This document shows positions 15,396 to 25,392 of a stretch of DNA of 64,000 bases, one piece after another (within the stretch, counting starts at the first letter, position 1; each line of letters starts with the position of its first letter). Location: contig CANQYT010000001.1 of assembly GCA_947628135.1 (NCBI GenBank), forward strand, positions 1-64,000. Reading direction: 5' to 3'. This DNA comes from an uncultured Clostridia bacterium. Its GTDB lineage: Bacteria > Bacillota > Clostridia > Christensenellales > CAG-314. The notes beneath the pieces were generated by a model. It was not told the origin of the DNA. It saw only the letters and a list, made by a program, of their open reading frames with translations, and ran no database searches. The translations under genes and the position numbers were made by a program.

Positions 15396-17810
15396 ATGGA
15401 CGCGGACAACTTTACCAAACAACTTTCGTTGTCTCAAAAGGTGCTTTTGACTCACGGCAACGGTATGTGGCGCACCAACTCGGTAAACGGTTTACCTTCT
15501 GTTATGATGACGGACGGACCTCACGGCTTGCGCAAGCAATCCGACGTAAACAGCGGTGTTCACGACAGTAAACGTGCCACTTGTTTTCCGACGGCGAGTA
15601 CGATAGCAACGTCCTGGAACAAGGCGAGTGCGGCTGCCGTTGCCGACGCTATTGCCCGCGAAGCCATCGCGGAAGACGTGTCCGTTGTTCTCGGTCCGGG
15701 GGTCAACATCAAGCGCAGTCCGCTGTGCGGGCGCAATTTCGAATATTTTTCCGAAGACCCGTTGCTGGCGGGAGAAATGGCGTCGAGTTTCGTCTCGGCA
15801 ATGCAGGCGCGCGGCGTCGGGTGTTGCGTAAAGCATTTCGCCGTCAACTCGCAGGAAACGGATAGGACTACCATAAATTCCGTAGTGGACGAACGTGCGT
15901 TACGCGAAATATATCTTGCCGTTTTCGAACGGGTGGTAAAGAAGTCTCAGCCCTATTGTGTAATGGCGGCATACAACAAAGTCAACGGACAAAGTTGCAC
16001 GCAAAATAAAAAGTTGTTGGACGTTTTGCGCAACGAATGGGGTTTCGACGGCGTGGTGATGTCCGATTGGGGCGCGTGCTACGACGTTGCCGCTTCATAC
16101 GGCGCGGGTATGGATTTGGAAATGCCCGACGGCGGAAAACTGCACGAGGAATTGACTCTCAATGCGTTGAAAACGGGTAAGTTGGACGAACGCGATCTTG
16201 ACAGGGCTTGCACAAACGTTGCGCGCCTTGCCGAGAGATGCTCCGTTCCCAAGGAAAAAGTCGCGGTGGACTACGCCAAGCAGCATTTGCTTTGCCGCAA
16301 GTTGGCTGCGGACAGCGCCGTCCTGCTCAAAAATCTCGGTATTTTACCTCTCCGTAAAAATCGACACGTACTCGTTGTGGGCGAATTGGCGGAGAAACCG
16401 CGTTTTCAGGGGTCGGGTAGCAGTCACGTAAACGCGCAGGCGAAGTCCTTCCTCGACGTGCTTAGGGAGAACGGCATAGATTTTACTTATTCGAAGGGGT
16501 ACAGCCTCAAAGGAGACGTTATCAACGAACAGTGGGAATTTGAGGCTGCCAAATTGGCGCTCAAATACGAAACGGTACTGTTTTTCGGAGGATTGACGGA
16601 CGCGCAGGAGTGCGAAAGTTACGATCGTGCCAATCTCGATTTGCCCGAGTGTCAGCTGAGCGTACTCAACGCCGTCACTCAGCACAATCCCAACGTAGTG
16701 TTCGTGGCTTGCGGCGGCGCTCCGTTCGTTATGCCTTGGATAGGACAGGTAAAGGCGCTGCTCAATATGTATCTTGGCGGCGAGGCTGTCGCGGAAGCGA
16801 CGTTCGACCTGCTCTACGGCAACGTGTCGCCCAGCGGACGGCTTGCAGAAACGTATCCTTTGCGCACAAGCGACGTGCCCTGTCATAACTATTTTGCCAC
16901 GCCCGACAAACTTGCCGAACACCGCGAGAGTATATTTGTGGGTTACCGTTACTACAACACGTTCGACGTGCCCGTTCTGTTTCCGTTCGGATTCGGATTG
17001 AGTTACGCGATGTTCACCTATTCCAATCTCACCGTAACCGAAACGGACGGCGGTTTCGACGTAAAGATCACCGTCAAAAATATCGGTTCGATGGGCGCAA
17101 GCGAAGTAGTGGAAGTGTACGTGGACAGTTTCGATTGCGGGTTCATTCGTTCCAAACGCCGTCTTGCGGGGTTTGAAAAGGTTTTCATCGAAAGCGGCGG
17201 CAGCGCGGAAGTGACCGTGCGCGTGGATAGGCGCAATTTCGAAATTTTTACCGACGGCGCGTTTCGGACGGTTCGCGGCAAGTACAAAATAGCCGTATGT
17301 AAGGATGTTGAACACGTTTTGCTCAATCAATACGTCGAAGTGGACGGCGAACAACTCAAAGGTAACGATAGAAAGTTGTATCCCGCTTACTATGAACGCC
17401 GCGCTCAATTGAAAAAACAATTGCAGGACAAGCAGAACATCACCCCGTGGGAGATAGACGAACGTCAGTTCTACGAACTTGTCGGTAGCCCGAAAGAGGA
17501 ATACGTCCCGCAAAAACGCGGTCAATTTACGCTTTTGTCCACGTTGGGTGAAATGGCGGCGAGTTCCGGTTTGATAAGAGCGACGCTTCGCCGCATTGCG
17601 AAATCCGCCGTCAAAAACTCTCCCACTAAGAGTGCGGACGATCCGTTGGCGAAGATGACTTACGTCTCCGCTTTGGGTATGCCGATAGTTTCGCTTACGG
17701 GCGTAGGCGGCGTCAAACCAAAATACGTGATGTTTTTGTTGCACGCCGCAAACGGCAAAATGCTCAAAGCGCTTGCCGCATTGCGCGGAAAATATGAAAT
17801 CGATTTGTAA
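15396..17810 (+). CDS. Glycoside hydrolase family 3 (beta-glucosidase-like)
   Basis: An 804-aa enzyme hydrolysing terminal beta-linked sugars. There is no signal peptide, so it acts on imported oligosaccharides. The order is GH3 barrel (1-300), alpha/beta sandwich (~310-520), fibronectin-III-like domain (~540-640) and a ~130-residue helical tail not typical of the family. Substrate site motifs are MTDGPHGLR (38-46), GRNFEYFSEDP and KHFAVN; the nucleophile is D224 in VMSDWGA. The acid/base Glu is probably in ECESYDRANLDLP. AGAGGT lies 7 bases before the chosen ATG; an in-frame ATG 18 bases upstream has no ribosome site. pgi follows after 24 bases, tying glucose release to glycolysis. Confidence 0.93.
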   Translation: MDADNFTKQLSLSQKVLLTHGNGMWRTNSVNGLPSVMMTDGPHGLRKQSDVNSGVHDSKRATCFPTASTIATSWNKASAAAVADAIAREAIAEDVSVVLGPGVNIKRSPLCGRNFEYFSEDPLLAGEMASSFVSAMQARGVGCCVKHFAVNSQETDRTTINSVVDERALREIYLAVFERVVKKSQPYCVMAAYNKVNGQSCTQNKKLLDVLRNEWGFDGVVMSDWGACYDVAASYGAGMDLEMPDGGKLHEELTLNALKTGKLDERDLDRACTNVARLAERCSVPKEKVAVDYAKQHLLCRKLAADSAVLLKNLGILPLRKNRHVLVVGELAEKPRFQGSGSSHVNAQAKSFLDVLRENGIDFTYSKGYSLKGDVINEQWEFEAAKLALKYETVLFFGGLTDAQECESYDRANLDLPECQLSVLNAVTQHNPNVVFVACGGAPFVMPWIGQVKALLNMYLGGEAVAEATFDLLYGNVSPSGRLAETYPLRTSDVPCHNYFATPDKLAEHRESIFVGYRYYNTFDVPVLFPFGFGLSYAMFTYSNLTVTETDGGFDVKITVKNIGSMGASEVVEVYVDSFDCGFIRSKRRLAGFEKVFIESGGSAEVTVRVDRRNFEIFTDGAFRTVRGKYKIAVCKDVEHVLLNQYVEVDGEQLKGNDRKLYPAYYERRAQLKKQLQDKQNITPWEIDERQFYELVGSPKEEYVPQKRGQFTLLSTLGEMAASSGLIRATLRRIAKSAVKNSPTKSADDPLAKMTYVSALGMPIVSLTGVGGVKPKYVMFLLHAANGKMLKALAALRGKYEIDL

Positions 17811-17834
17811 TAAACGTTTGCAAGGAGAACGGTT

Positions 17835-19229
17835 ATGAGTATCACGGTCAATTACAACAATATGATGCAGTATGCCTTGGGAGACAAAGGTATTTCCGAC
17901 GCACAACTCAAAGAGCAGGAAATTCTTGCGCAAAGCGCTCATTTCCTTGTGGAAGCGGGCAGAGGACGCGGTATGCAGGGCTGGATGGACAGTCCCTACG
18001 ATCAGGCGGAAGTGGTAAAAGCAGTCAAATCCGCGGCGGCGCGTATACGCAGGCGTTTCGATTGCTTCGTCGTGTTGGGAATAGGCGGTTCGGCGCTCGG
18101 ACCGCAGGCGGTATTCACCGCGCTCAAACACGGTTACTACAACGAACTTCCCAAGAAATTGCGTAAAGGTCCGCGGTTTTACGTGCTGGACAACGTCGAT
18201 CCGGACAAGATGAACGCGCTTTTCGACATAATAGATTTGAAAAAGACGGTATTCAACGTCATCACAAAGTCCGGCTCGACAAGCGAAACTATGAGTCAGT
18301 TTCTCATCGTTTACGACCTTCTCAAAGCGCGTCTCGGAGAAAGCGCGCACGAGCATATCATAGCCACCACGGATGAAAGTAAGGGCAATCTCATCAAGTT
18401 GGCACAGAAAGAAGGTTTCGAAACGTTCTTCATACCGGACTCCGTCGGCGGAAGATTTTCCGAACTCAGTCCCGTGGGCTTACTGCCCGCCGCAGTGGTG
18501 GGAATAGACGTTTCCAAATTGCTCAAAGGCGCACGCGATATGGACCGCAGGTGCAGATCGCGCTACATCTCCAAAAATCCCGCTCTTGCGCTTGCCGTGT
18601 TGCAGTACGTTTCTATGAAGCAAGGCAAAAACATCAGCGTAATGATGCCCTATTCCGATCGTCTCAAATACATCGCCGATTGGTACGCTCAACTTTGGGC
18701 GGAGTCGTTGGGCAAGGAAAAGGACAAAAACGGCGACGTTGTCAACGCGGGACAGACACCCGTAAAGGCGTTGGGTGTCACCGATCAGCACAGTCAGGTA
18801 CAATTGTACAACGAAGGACCGTACGACAAAGTCATCACTTTCATAGAAGTGGGCGAATACGGCAGCGACGTCACGATACCGAACGGCTGCGACGAATTTC
18901 CCAACCTCAATTTCCTTTGCGGACACACGCTTTCCGAACTTATGACCAACGAGTTGTACGCCACGCGTTACAATCTCACTCTGCGCGGAAGAGCGAATTT
19001 CACTATCCGTCTGGACAAGGTGGACGCTTACCACGTCGGCGCGCTGCTGTATCTGTTGCAAATGCAGACCGCTTATGCTGGCGCGATGCTGAACATAAAC
19101 ACGTACGATCAACCGGGAGTGGAAGGCGGTAAGGACGCTACTTACGCGTTGTTCGGTCGCAGCGGTTACGAAAAGAAGGCGGAAGAAATGCGTTCCGCCA
19201 AGCCCGACAGCGAAAAATATATAATTTGA
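17835..19229 (+). CDS. pgi: Glucose-6-phosphate isomerase
   Basis: Interconverts glucose-6-phosphate and fructose-6-phosphate. The sugar-phosphate-binding motifs GIGGSALGPQAV (near residue 77) and KSGSTSETM (near 147) are intact, as are the catalytic-region GGRFSELSPVG and the C-terminal lysine of the PGI signature (the GRSGYEKK end is family-typical). At 464 aa it belongs to the shorter bacterial group. AAGGAGAA lies 7 bases before ATG. It sits in the GH3-pgi-hisS-ATPase run; hisS starts only 11 bases after its stop. Confidence 0.96.
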   Translation: MSITVNYNNMMQYALGDKGISDAQLKEQEILAQSAHFLVEAGRGRGMQGWMDSPYDQAEVVKAVKSAAARIRRRFDCFVVLGIGGSALGPQAVFTALKHGYYNELPKKLRKGPRFYVLDNVDPDKMNALFDIIDLKKTVFNVITKSGSTSETMSQFLIVYDLLKARLGESAHEHIIATTDESKGNLIKLAQKEGFETFFIPDSVGGRFSELSPVGLLPAAVVGIDVSKLLKGARDMDRRCRSRYISKNPALALAVLQYVSMKQGKNISVMMPYSDRLKYIADWYAQLWAESLGKEKDKNGDVVNAGQTPVKALGVTDQHSQVQLYNEGPYDKVITFIEVGEYGSDVTIPNGCDEFPNLNFLCGHTLSELMTNELYATRYNLTLRGRANFTIRLDKVDAYHVGALLYLLQMQTAYAGAMLNINTYDQPGVEGGKDATYALFGRSGYEKKAEEMRSAKPDSEKYII

Positions 19230-19240
19230 GGTAAGATAAA

Positions 19241-20485
19241 ATGCTGCCTAAAACACCTGCCAAGGGTATGAGGGATTTTTTACCCAAAGAATTTGCTTTG
19301 AGACAGCAAATTTTGGCAACAATACAACAAACATACGAAAGTTTCGGTTTTACGCGAATCGAAACGCCCGCAGTGGAAAACATACAATTGCTTACTTCCA
19401 AACAGGGCGGCGACAACGAAAAACTGATTTTCAAAATTCTGAAACGCGGTGAAAAACTCGAAAATGCAGAAAACGGCGGCGAACTTTGCGATCTGGGATT
19501 GCGGTACGACTTGACCGTTCCCCTTTCGCGATTCTATTCAAACAATGTCGGACAACTACCCACCGTGTTCAAAGCGATACAGATGGACAACGTGTGGCGT
19601 GCCGACCGTCCGCAGCGGGGCAGATACCGCCAGTTTGTGCAATGCGACATAGACGTGATAGGCGAACCGAGCAACATCGCCGAAGCGGAGTTGATAACGG
19701 CGACGGTGCAAGCGCTTTCCAACCTCGGTTTCAAAGACGTGACCGTTCGTCTGTCCGACAGACGTCTGCTCAACGCGCTTGTTTCGCGCTGCGGCTTTAC
19801 GGACGAGCAAAAGCCTGCGGTGTTCATTGCGTTGGACAAATTGGACAAAATCGGCGTTACGGGCGTAATGAACGAGGTGGAAGCGATAGCCCCCGGCAAA
19901 GCGGTGGAATTCGTCGATCTGATAAACCGCGTCACTTCCGCCCCCGACCCGTTCGGCAAGTGCGTGGAAGAACTCGGAGAGTTTCTCCCGCAGGAAGTCA
20001 AACGCAACATAGAGGAGATACTTTACGTTACGGGCAGATCCGTCAAGGGCGGAAAAGTGGTGTTCGACGTTACTCTCGTGAGAGGTATGGGCTACTACAC
20101 GGGCACGATCTACGAGTTGTCCGTGGACGGATTGGGAATTTCCGTCGGAGGAGGCGGAAGATACGACGAAATGATAGGACGTATGACGGGGCAGAACGTG
20201 CCCGCTTGCGGATTCAGTATCGGCTTCGAGCGTATCGCGCTGTTGCTTTCCGAGCGCGGCGTGCAACCCTCCGTTAAGCGCGGCGTCGCTTTGCTTGTGG
20301 ACAGAAACATAGAGCCGAAACAAATGGCTGAGGTGATGGAAGCGTGCGAACGCGCCCGTGAAAGCGCACCCGTTACGCTGCTCAAAAAAATAAAAAATTT
20401 CTCTTTCCAGATAAAACAGCTTCGCGAGCAGGGGTATGAAGCCATATACGAGTACAAAAACGGAGCTTTCGACAAGATAGACTGA
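19241..20485 (+). CDS. hisS: Histidyl-tRNA synthetase
   Basis: Class II aminoacyl-tRNA synthetase charging tRNA-His. Motif 1 region GMRDFLPKE, motif 2 region (FRADRPQRGRYRQFVQCDID), the histidine-binding GMGYYTGTIYE and motif 3 (GGGRYDEMIG, GFSIGFERI) are all present. The C-terminal anticodon-binding domain covers about residues 325-414. Length 414 aa is normal. It is translated from TGAGGTAA upstream and ends one base before the P-type ATPase start. No T-box is seen in front; being inside an operon may explain this. Confidence 0.96.
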   Translation: MLPKTPAKGMRDFLPKEFALRQQILATIQQTYESFGFTRIETPAVENIQLLTSKQGGDNEKLIFKILKRGEKLENAENGGELCDLGLRYDLTVPLSRFYSNNVGQLPTVFKAIQMDNVWRADRPQRGRYRQFVQCDIDVIGEPSNIAEAELITATVQALSNLGFKDVTVRLSDRRLLNALVSRCGFTDEQKPAVFIALDKLDKIGVTGVMNEVEAIAPGKAVEFVDLINRVTSAPDPFGKCVEELGEFLPQEVKRNIEEILYVTGRSVKGGKVVFDVTLVRGMGYYTGTIYELSVDGLGISVGGGGRYDEMIGRMTGQNVPACGFSIGFERIALLLSERGVQPSVKRGVALLVDRNIEPKQMAEVMEACERARESAPVTLLKKIKNFSFQIKQLREQGYEAIYEYKNGAFDKID

Positions 20486-20486
20486 T

Positions 20487-23003
20487 ATGAACGAAACAGC
20501 AGCAAAAAAACCGAAAAAACGCGTCAAACTTCCCTCCGATCTGAAAGGGACTGCGCGTTTCGAGCCGTCGGCGGAGACAGGTCTTACCGACGAGCAAGTC
20601 CGCGAGCGTTTCGAACAACGTCTTGTAAACGTAGATGTTGCGAAAAAGGGCAAAAGCGTCGCGGGGATAATATTTTCCAATATATTCACGTTTTTCAACG
20701 TGCTATACATCATCATTGCCACGGTTTTGTGTATTTACGGTTTGTGGCAGCAATGCACGTTTGTTTTTGTGGTAGTTTCCAACACGGCTATTGCGATCGT
20801 GCAGGAAATCAAATCCAAACTCACTCTGGACAAACTTACTCTCATCACCGAACCTCACGTCAAAGTGAGGCGCAACGGTGCGGATTCCGACATTCCCGTA
20901 ACCGAATTGGTCCTCGACGACATAATCACGCTGTTCGGCGGAGAGCAGATATCGGCGGACTGTATCGTTTTGGACGGCTATGCGGAGGTAAACGAATCCA
21001 TTCTCACGGGGGAAAGCGACGCCGTTGTCAAGCGTAAAGGAGACACCCTTTATGCTGGCAGTTTCGTTGTGTCGGGCACGTGTACGGCAAAAGTGGACGC
21101 CGTCGGAAAATACAACTACATCGCCAAATTGTCCGGGCGCGCACGTCAGTATCAGAAACCTCGTTCGCAGATGCTCAAAGCGCTCAACGGAATTTTGATA
21201 TTCGTCGCCTTTATCGTCGTACCGATGACGGTGGGGCTGTTTATGGTAAACGCCGCCGCGGGCGGATACGACGGCTGGACGGAATTCAAGTTGGCGGATC
21301 TTTACGGCGAACAACTTAACACCGCGCTGAACTTTACCGCCGGATCGATAATTTCTATGATACCGGCAGGTCCGTTCCTGCTTACGAGCATTGCGCTTGC
21401 TGCGTCCTTTTTACGTCTCGCAAAGAACAAAACTATGGTGCAGGAATTGTACTGTATTGAGATGCTCGCTCGCGTGGATACGCTGTGTTTAGACAAAACG
21501 GGTACTATCACGGACGGCACAATGCGCGTAGTGGAAAGTTTAGATCTGCGCGCGGGAGCAAACACCTACACTTTGCGCGAGATCATTTCCAGCCTCAACG
21601 TTGCCTTGCAGGCGGACAATATGACGAGCAAGGCGCTCAAAAAATTCTACGGCTGTCCCAAGAAAACCGCTTTGGAGGCGGCTACGGTAATTCCGTTTTC
21701 TTCGGAGCGTAAACTGTCCGCAGTCACGTTCAAAACGGGCGGCACGTATATGCTGGGCGCGCCCGAATTTGTACTGAAAACTCCCAACGAGCGTGTGAGC
21801 GAGTTGGTGGACAAATACGCGCACGAAGGTATGCGTGTGTTGTTGCTCGCCCATTCTACGGGCAGTATCTACAACGGCACGCTTCCGCAAACGCGCAGAC
21901 CCGTTGCGTTGATAGTGATAGAGGACCACATTCGTCCCGACGCAAAGGAAACGATAGATTGGTTTCGCAAAAACGACGTTGCAATCAAGATTATTTCCGG
22001 CGACAACCCTGCGGCTGTTTCCAGCATAGCGTTGCGCGTCGGTGTGGAAAACGCCGAAAATTACATCAGCCTCGACGGACTTACCGACGAACAGGTAAAG
22101 GAGGCGGCGACTAAGTACACCGTATTCGGCAGAGTTTCTCCCGATCAGAAGGCGATCCTTGTGCGCGCGCTCAAAGCGGCGGGCGCAACGGTGGCAATGA
22201 CGGGCGACGGAGTAAACGACATACTCGCTATGAAGGAGTCCGACTGTTCCATTTCTCTCGCGGGCGGAAGCGACGCGGCGCGCAAGGTCTCGCACCTGAT
22301 ACTGATGGACGACAGTTTCGGCAATCTTCCCAAAGTGGTCGCCGAGGGCAGAAGAGTGGTAAACAACATTCAGAGCGCGACGGCAATGTACTTTATGAAA
22401 ACCGTCTACGTGATAGTAATAAACATATTACTAATAGTGCTGTATTTCGGATTCCGCAATCCGATGTACTCGCCCCTCACCAATTTGCGCGTAACGTTGA
22501 TGGATTGGGTGGTGGTGGCTTTGCCGACGACTATCCTTGCGTTGCAGCGCAACGAAAAATTGATAAAGGGCAATTTCTTCGCCAACATACTCAAAAGGTG
22601 TCTGCCCGCTTCGCTGACCTTTATCGTGACGACGGTGGTGCTGTACGTTTTGCACGGAACGGACGACGCGTTTGTTCCCGGCAAGGAAGTACTCAGCACA
22701 ATGGTAACTCTCACTTACACCTTCGGCGGACTGTTCGCTCTGTTCTACGCCTGCTTGCCTTTCAACAAATGGAAAACGGTTATGTACGCGGGTATATGGG
22801 GTTTGGTGATTTTGTGTATTTCCGTTCCCGAACTGTACAATTTCTTCAAGTACGTACAGTTGGGTCGCGAGCAGATTTTGCTCCTTTTGGTGGAGATACT
22901 TGCAACGCCCTTTGTGCTGTATGCGTTTATGCGGCTGTTTCAGCAGGTAAAGATGCCTCCGCGAGCGAAACCGTTGCGGACGCAATCGAAAAAGAAACGT
23001 TAG
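20487..23003 (+). CDS. P-type cation-transporting ATPase (CtpE-like, unusual TM4 motif)
   Basis: An 838-aa ATP-driven ion pump with 8-10 membrane segments. The actuator loop has LTGESD, the phosphorylation site is D336 in DKTGTIT, and the hinge has TGDGVNDILAM. It has no N-terminal metal-binding (HMA) or CPx motif, so it is not a heavy-metal pump. In TM4, where Ca/Na/H pumps have PEGL, it has SMIPAGPFLLTSIAL: the ion-binding Glu is missing. A related Bacillota group shows IPxGxFLLTS at this place, so this is probably a subfamily trait; CtpE, a calcium pump, is its nearest characterised relative as far as I can tell. The N-terminal ~50 residues are Lys-rich. The substrate is unknown. Confidence 0.88.
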   Translation: MNETAAKKPKKRVKLPSDLKGTARFEPSAETGLTDEQVRERFEQRLVNVDVAKKGKSVAGIIFSNIFTFFNVLYIIIATVLCIYGLWQQCTFVFVVVSNTAIAIVQEIKSKLTLDKLTLITEPHVKVRRNGADSDIPVTELVLDDIITLFGGEQISADCIVLDGYAEVNESILTGESDAVVKRKGDTLYAGSFVVSGTCTAKVDAVGKYNYIAKLSGRARQYQKPRSQMLKALNGILIFVAFIVVPMTVGLFMVNAAAGGYDGWTEFKLADLYGEQLNTALNFTAGSIISMIPAGPFLLTSIALAASFLRLAKNKTMVQELYCIEMLARVDTLCLDKTGTITDGTMRVVESLDLRAGANTYTLREIISSLNVALQADNMTSKALKKFYGCPKKTALEAATVIPFSSERKLSAVTFKTGGTYMLGAPEFVLKTPNERVSELVDKYAHEGMRVLLLAHSTGSIYNGTLPQTRRPVALIVIEDHIRPDAKETIDWFRKNDVAIKIISGDNPAAVSSIALRVGVENAENYISLDGLTDEQVKEAATKYTVFGRVSPDQKAILVRALKAAGATVAMTGDGVNDILAMKESDCSISLAGGSDAARKVSHLILMDDSFGNLPKVVAEGRRVVNNIQSATAMYFMKTVYVIVINILLIVLYFGFRNPMYSPLTNLRVTLMDWVVVALPTTILALQRNEKLIKGNFFANILKRCLPASLTFIVTTVVLYVLHGTDDAFVPGKEVLSTMVTLTYTFGGLFALFYACLPFNKWKTVMYAGIWGLVILCISVPELYNFFKYVQLGREQILLLLVEILATPFVLYAFMRLFQQVKMPPRAKPLRTQSKKKR

Positions 23004-23008
23004 ATTAT

Positions 23009-23042
23009 GTTTTGACGGTTTATGCCGTCAAAACTGCTTTTT
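23009..23042 (+). terminator. Hairpin between P-type ATPase and ABC-F genes
   Basis: GTTTTGACGG (23009-23018) pairs with CCGTCAAAAC (23025-23034) and is followed by TGCTTTTT. It lies 12 bases before the ABC-F start, so it may attenuate or separate that gene. Confidence 0.75.
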
Positions 23043-23053
23043 AGGAAAAAATT

Positions 23054-24934
23054 ATGCTTTTGGAAGTGAAATCGGCGCAACTGCGTTACGGCGAGGTTAC
23101 GGTGTTCAGCAACGTGGATCTGGACGTAAACGAGGGCGACCGCATAGGTATAGTCGGCTCAAACGGCGCGGGAAAAAGCAGTCTGCTCAACTGTATAGCG
23201 GGAGACTTGCCGCTGTTTGACGGGAGCATTGTTCGCCGAAACGGGTTGACCGTCGGCTATCTCCGTCAGAATTGCGATTTTGTTTCCTCCAACACTTTGT
23301 TCGACGAAATGATGACAGTTTTCGCGCGTCAGACGGCATTGACGGAACAAATCAAGGAAGTTTCCGACTTGATGTCCAAACAAGACCCCGACGGTCAGCG
23401 TTATCGCGCGCTTGCCGACAAATATCAACGTCTGATAGCGGAAGCGGACGCGACGGACGCCTACAACAGCGAAGTAAAAGTGCGCACGGTGCTAAACGGT
23501 ATGGGTATGTCCGAGCAGTCCCGTCAAATCGTTTCCACGCTCAGCGGCGGGGAGAAAACGAAAGCGGCGCTGTGTAAGTTGTTGCTCGGCGAACCCGAAC
23601 TTATGATACTTGACGAGCCGACAAACCATCTCGATTACAAAACTTTGGATTGGCTGGAGAACTTTCTTTCGGAAAAGAAATCTACGCTGCTTGTCGTTTC
23701 TCACGACAGGTATTTTCTCGACAGACTTTGCAACGGCATTTGGGAGGTGAGTCACGGCAGTGTAACCGCATATCGCGGCAACTACACCAAGTACAAACAG
23801 TTGCGCGCCGAAAGGCAAAAGTCCCAACTCGCCGCCTACGAGAAACAGCAGCGCGAAATTGCCAAATTGACCGATTACGTCGCGCGCAACAAGGCGAGGG
23901 CAAGCACAGCCGATATGGCAAAGTCCCGCGAAAAGGCTTTGGAGCGTATGACGCGTACCGAAGCGCCCTCCGCAGACGACCGTCCGCCGCGTTTCGACTT
24001 CTCCTACACGTCCGAACCGTCTGAATTTCCCGTAACGGTAAAAGGACTTACGCTGAATTACGGCGACAAAACTCTGCTCGATCAAGGCGAATTGCAAATT
24101 CGCCGCGGGCAGAAAATGGCTCTTTTGGGGTTGAACGGCGTAGGCAAGTCCACTCTTATACGCAGGATAGCGGCGCAGGACGCGCACGACTTTGGGAAAA
24201 TCGTATTCGGCAAAAACGTTCGTATTGGTTACTACGATCAGGAAAATCTCAATCTCGACGGCAATTTGCGAACGTTGGATCAGTTGTGGTTTGACAACGT
24301 GCGTATGTCTCAGACGGAAGTGCGGGCTTTGCTTGCACGCGTAACGTTGGGCGCGGAGGACGTAAACAAACTTGTGCGCGAACTAAGCGGCGGCGAACGT
24401 GCGAAGTTGGGATTGGCTATGCTTATGGCTAAGGATTGCAACGTTCTGTTGTTGGACGAACCGACCAATCACCTCGATCTTCCCTCGCGCGAAGCGTTGG
24501 AGGACGCGCTCAAAGCATACGCCGGAACGTTGCTTTTCGTGTCCCACGACAGGTACTTTGTCAACAGCGTAGCCGATTGCGTAGCCGAATTGTCCGACGG
24601 CAAACTTGCCGTATACGAGGGAAACTACGACGATTTTCTCTCGCGGAAAAACAGCGGCGGTGCAACGCCCGTCGAACAACGTTGCAAACCCGTCGGCACG
24701 TATCGCAATGCCCGCAGGCGCGCGGAAGAGACCAACCGCGCCCGTCGTTTGAAGCAACTCGAAGAACAGATCACCGAGTTGGAACGGCAGTCGGCGGAAC
24801 TCAACGAACAGCTTTATTCTCCTCAAATCGTTTCCGACTACTCCAAACTTTCGCAGGTGACGGAGAAACTTGCTTCTGTACAAACTCTTTTGGAACAGAC
24901 GCTTAGCGAGTGGGAAAAATTGGGCGAAGAATGA
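23054..24934 (+). CDS. ABC-F ATPase (Uup/YdiF-like)
   Basis: A 626-aa soluble protein with two ATPase domains and no membrane helices, the ABC-F layout acting on ribosomes. Walker A motifs are GSNGAGKSS (about 36) and GLNGVGKST (about 357). Signatures are LSGGEKTKA and LSGGERAKL, each followed by LDEPTNHLD. The linker between them (about 240-310) carries the charged KQQREIAKLTDYV region of the P-site-tRNA interaction motif. The C-terminal ~75 residues are a coiled coil (KQLEEQITELERQ), as in YdiF/Uup. Nothing marks it as an antibiotic-resistance type, so a housekeeping translation role is likelier. Confidence 0.92.
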   Translation: MLLEVKSAQLRYGEVTVFSNVDLDVNEGDRIGIVGSNGAGKSSLLNCIAGDLPLFDGSIVRRNGLTVGYLRQNCDFVSSNTLFDEMMTVFARQTALTEQIKEVSDLMSKQDPDGQRYRALADKYQRLIAEADATDAYNSEVKVRTVLNGMGMSEQSRQIVSTLSGGEKTKAALCKLLLGEPELMILDEPTNHLDYKTLDWLENFLSEKKSTLLVVSHDRYFLDRLCNGIWEVSHGSVTAYRGNYTKYKQLRAERQKSQLAAYEKQQREIAKLTDYVARNKARASTADMAKSREKALERMTRTEAPSADDRPPRFDFSYTSEPSEFPVTVKGLTLNYGDKTLLDQGELQIRRGQKMALLGLNGVGKSTLIRRIAAQDAHDFGKIVFGKNVRIGYYDQENLNLDGNLRTLDQLWFDNVRMSQTEVRALLARVTLGAEDVNKLVRELSGGERAKLGLAMLMAKDCNVLLLDEPTNHLDLPSREALEDALKAYAGTLLFVSHDRYFVNSVADCVAELSDGKLAVYEGNYDDFLSRKNSGGATPVEQRCKPVGTYRNARRRAEETNRARRLKQLEEQITELERQSAELNEQLYSPQIVSDYSKLSQVTEKLASVQTLLEQTLSEWEKLGEE

Positions 24935-25392
24935 CAAATTTCGACAAAATATATACTACTATGTCACGCATAGTATCGAAAAATAGGCAAAAATCACCCC
25001 GAAATGAAGCGTTTCGGGATAAAAAACCGCTTTATTCGGGTATGCGAAAGTACCAATGAAATTGTAAAGAAAACAGATTTATTCCAACCAAACTACGCGC
25101 AGATGATTGAAGTTAGTCCCGCATAGATATTTGCGTCGAGTCGCTCATTTATGTTTGTACCGAGTTCCGCACTGCGCGCGGCTCGGTACTTTCAGTTTGA
25201 TTATTGAACGTTTTGCATAAAGACTTTCGACTGCTTTTACCGTTGAAGCGGTAGTTTGTACCGTTTGTGTTTTAGGTCGATATCTTTCGCCTAATTTTAT
25301 TTTGCGGTGCGACAAAACTCGCAGCCGTCCTTTCAAACGTGCGTAACTTTGCCGCGGTTTGCGCTATCACAGCGCGGCGGCAAGCGCGTCCT
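24935..25392. other. Intergenic region with hairpins, no gene
   Basis: Holds the palindrome TACTATG-tcacg-CATAGTA (24958-24976), a stem CCCGAAA/TTTCGGG (about 24999-25018) T-rich on the minus side, and a stem GTACCGAG/CTCGGTAC (about 25158-25190). Short ORFs here lack ribosome sites. The last hairpin could end the minus-strand DUF1295 transcript or the ABC-F one. Confidence 0.45.

Noticed and set aside
16344..18356. Minus-strand 670-codon ORF
   Set aside because: Shadow frame of the GH3 and pgi genes; composition is that of a reverse-frame artefact (His/Arg/Phe-rich).
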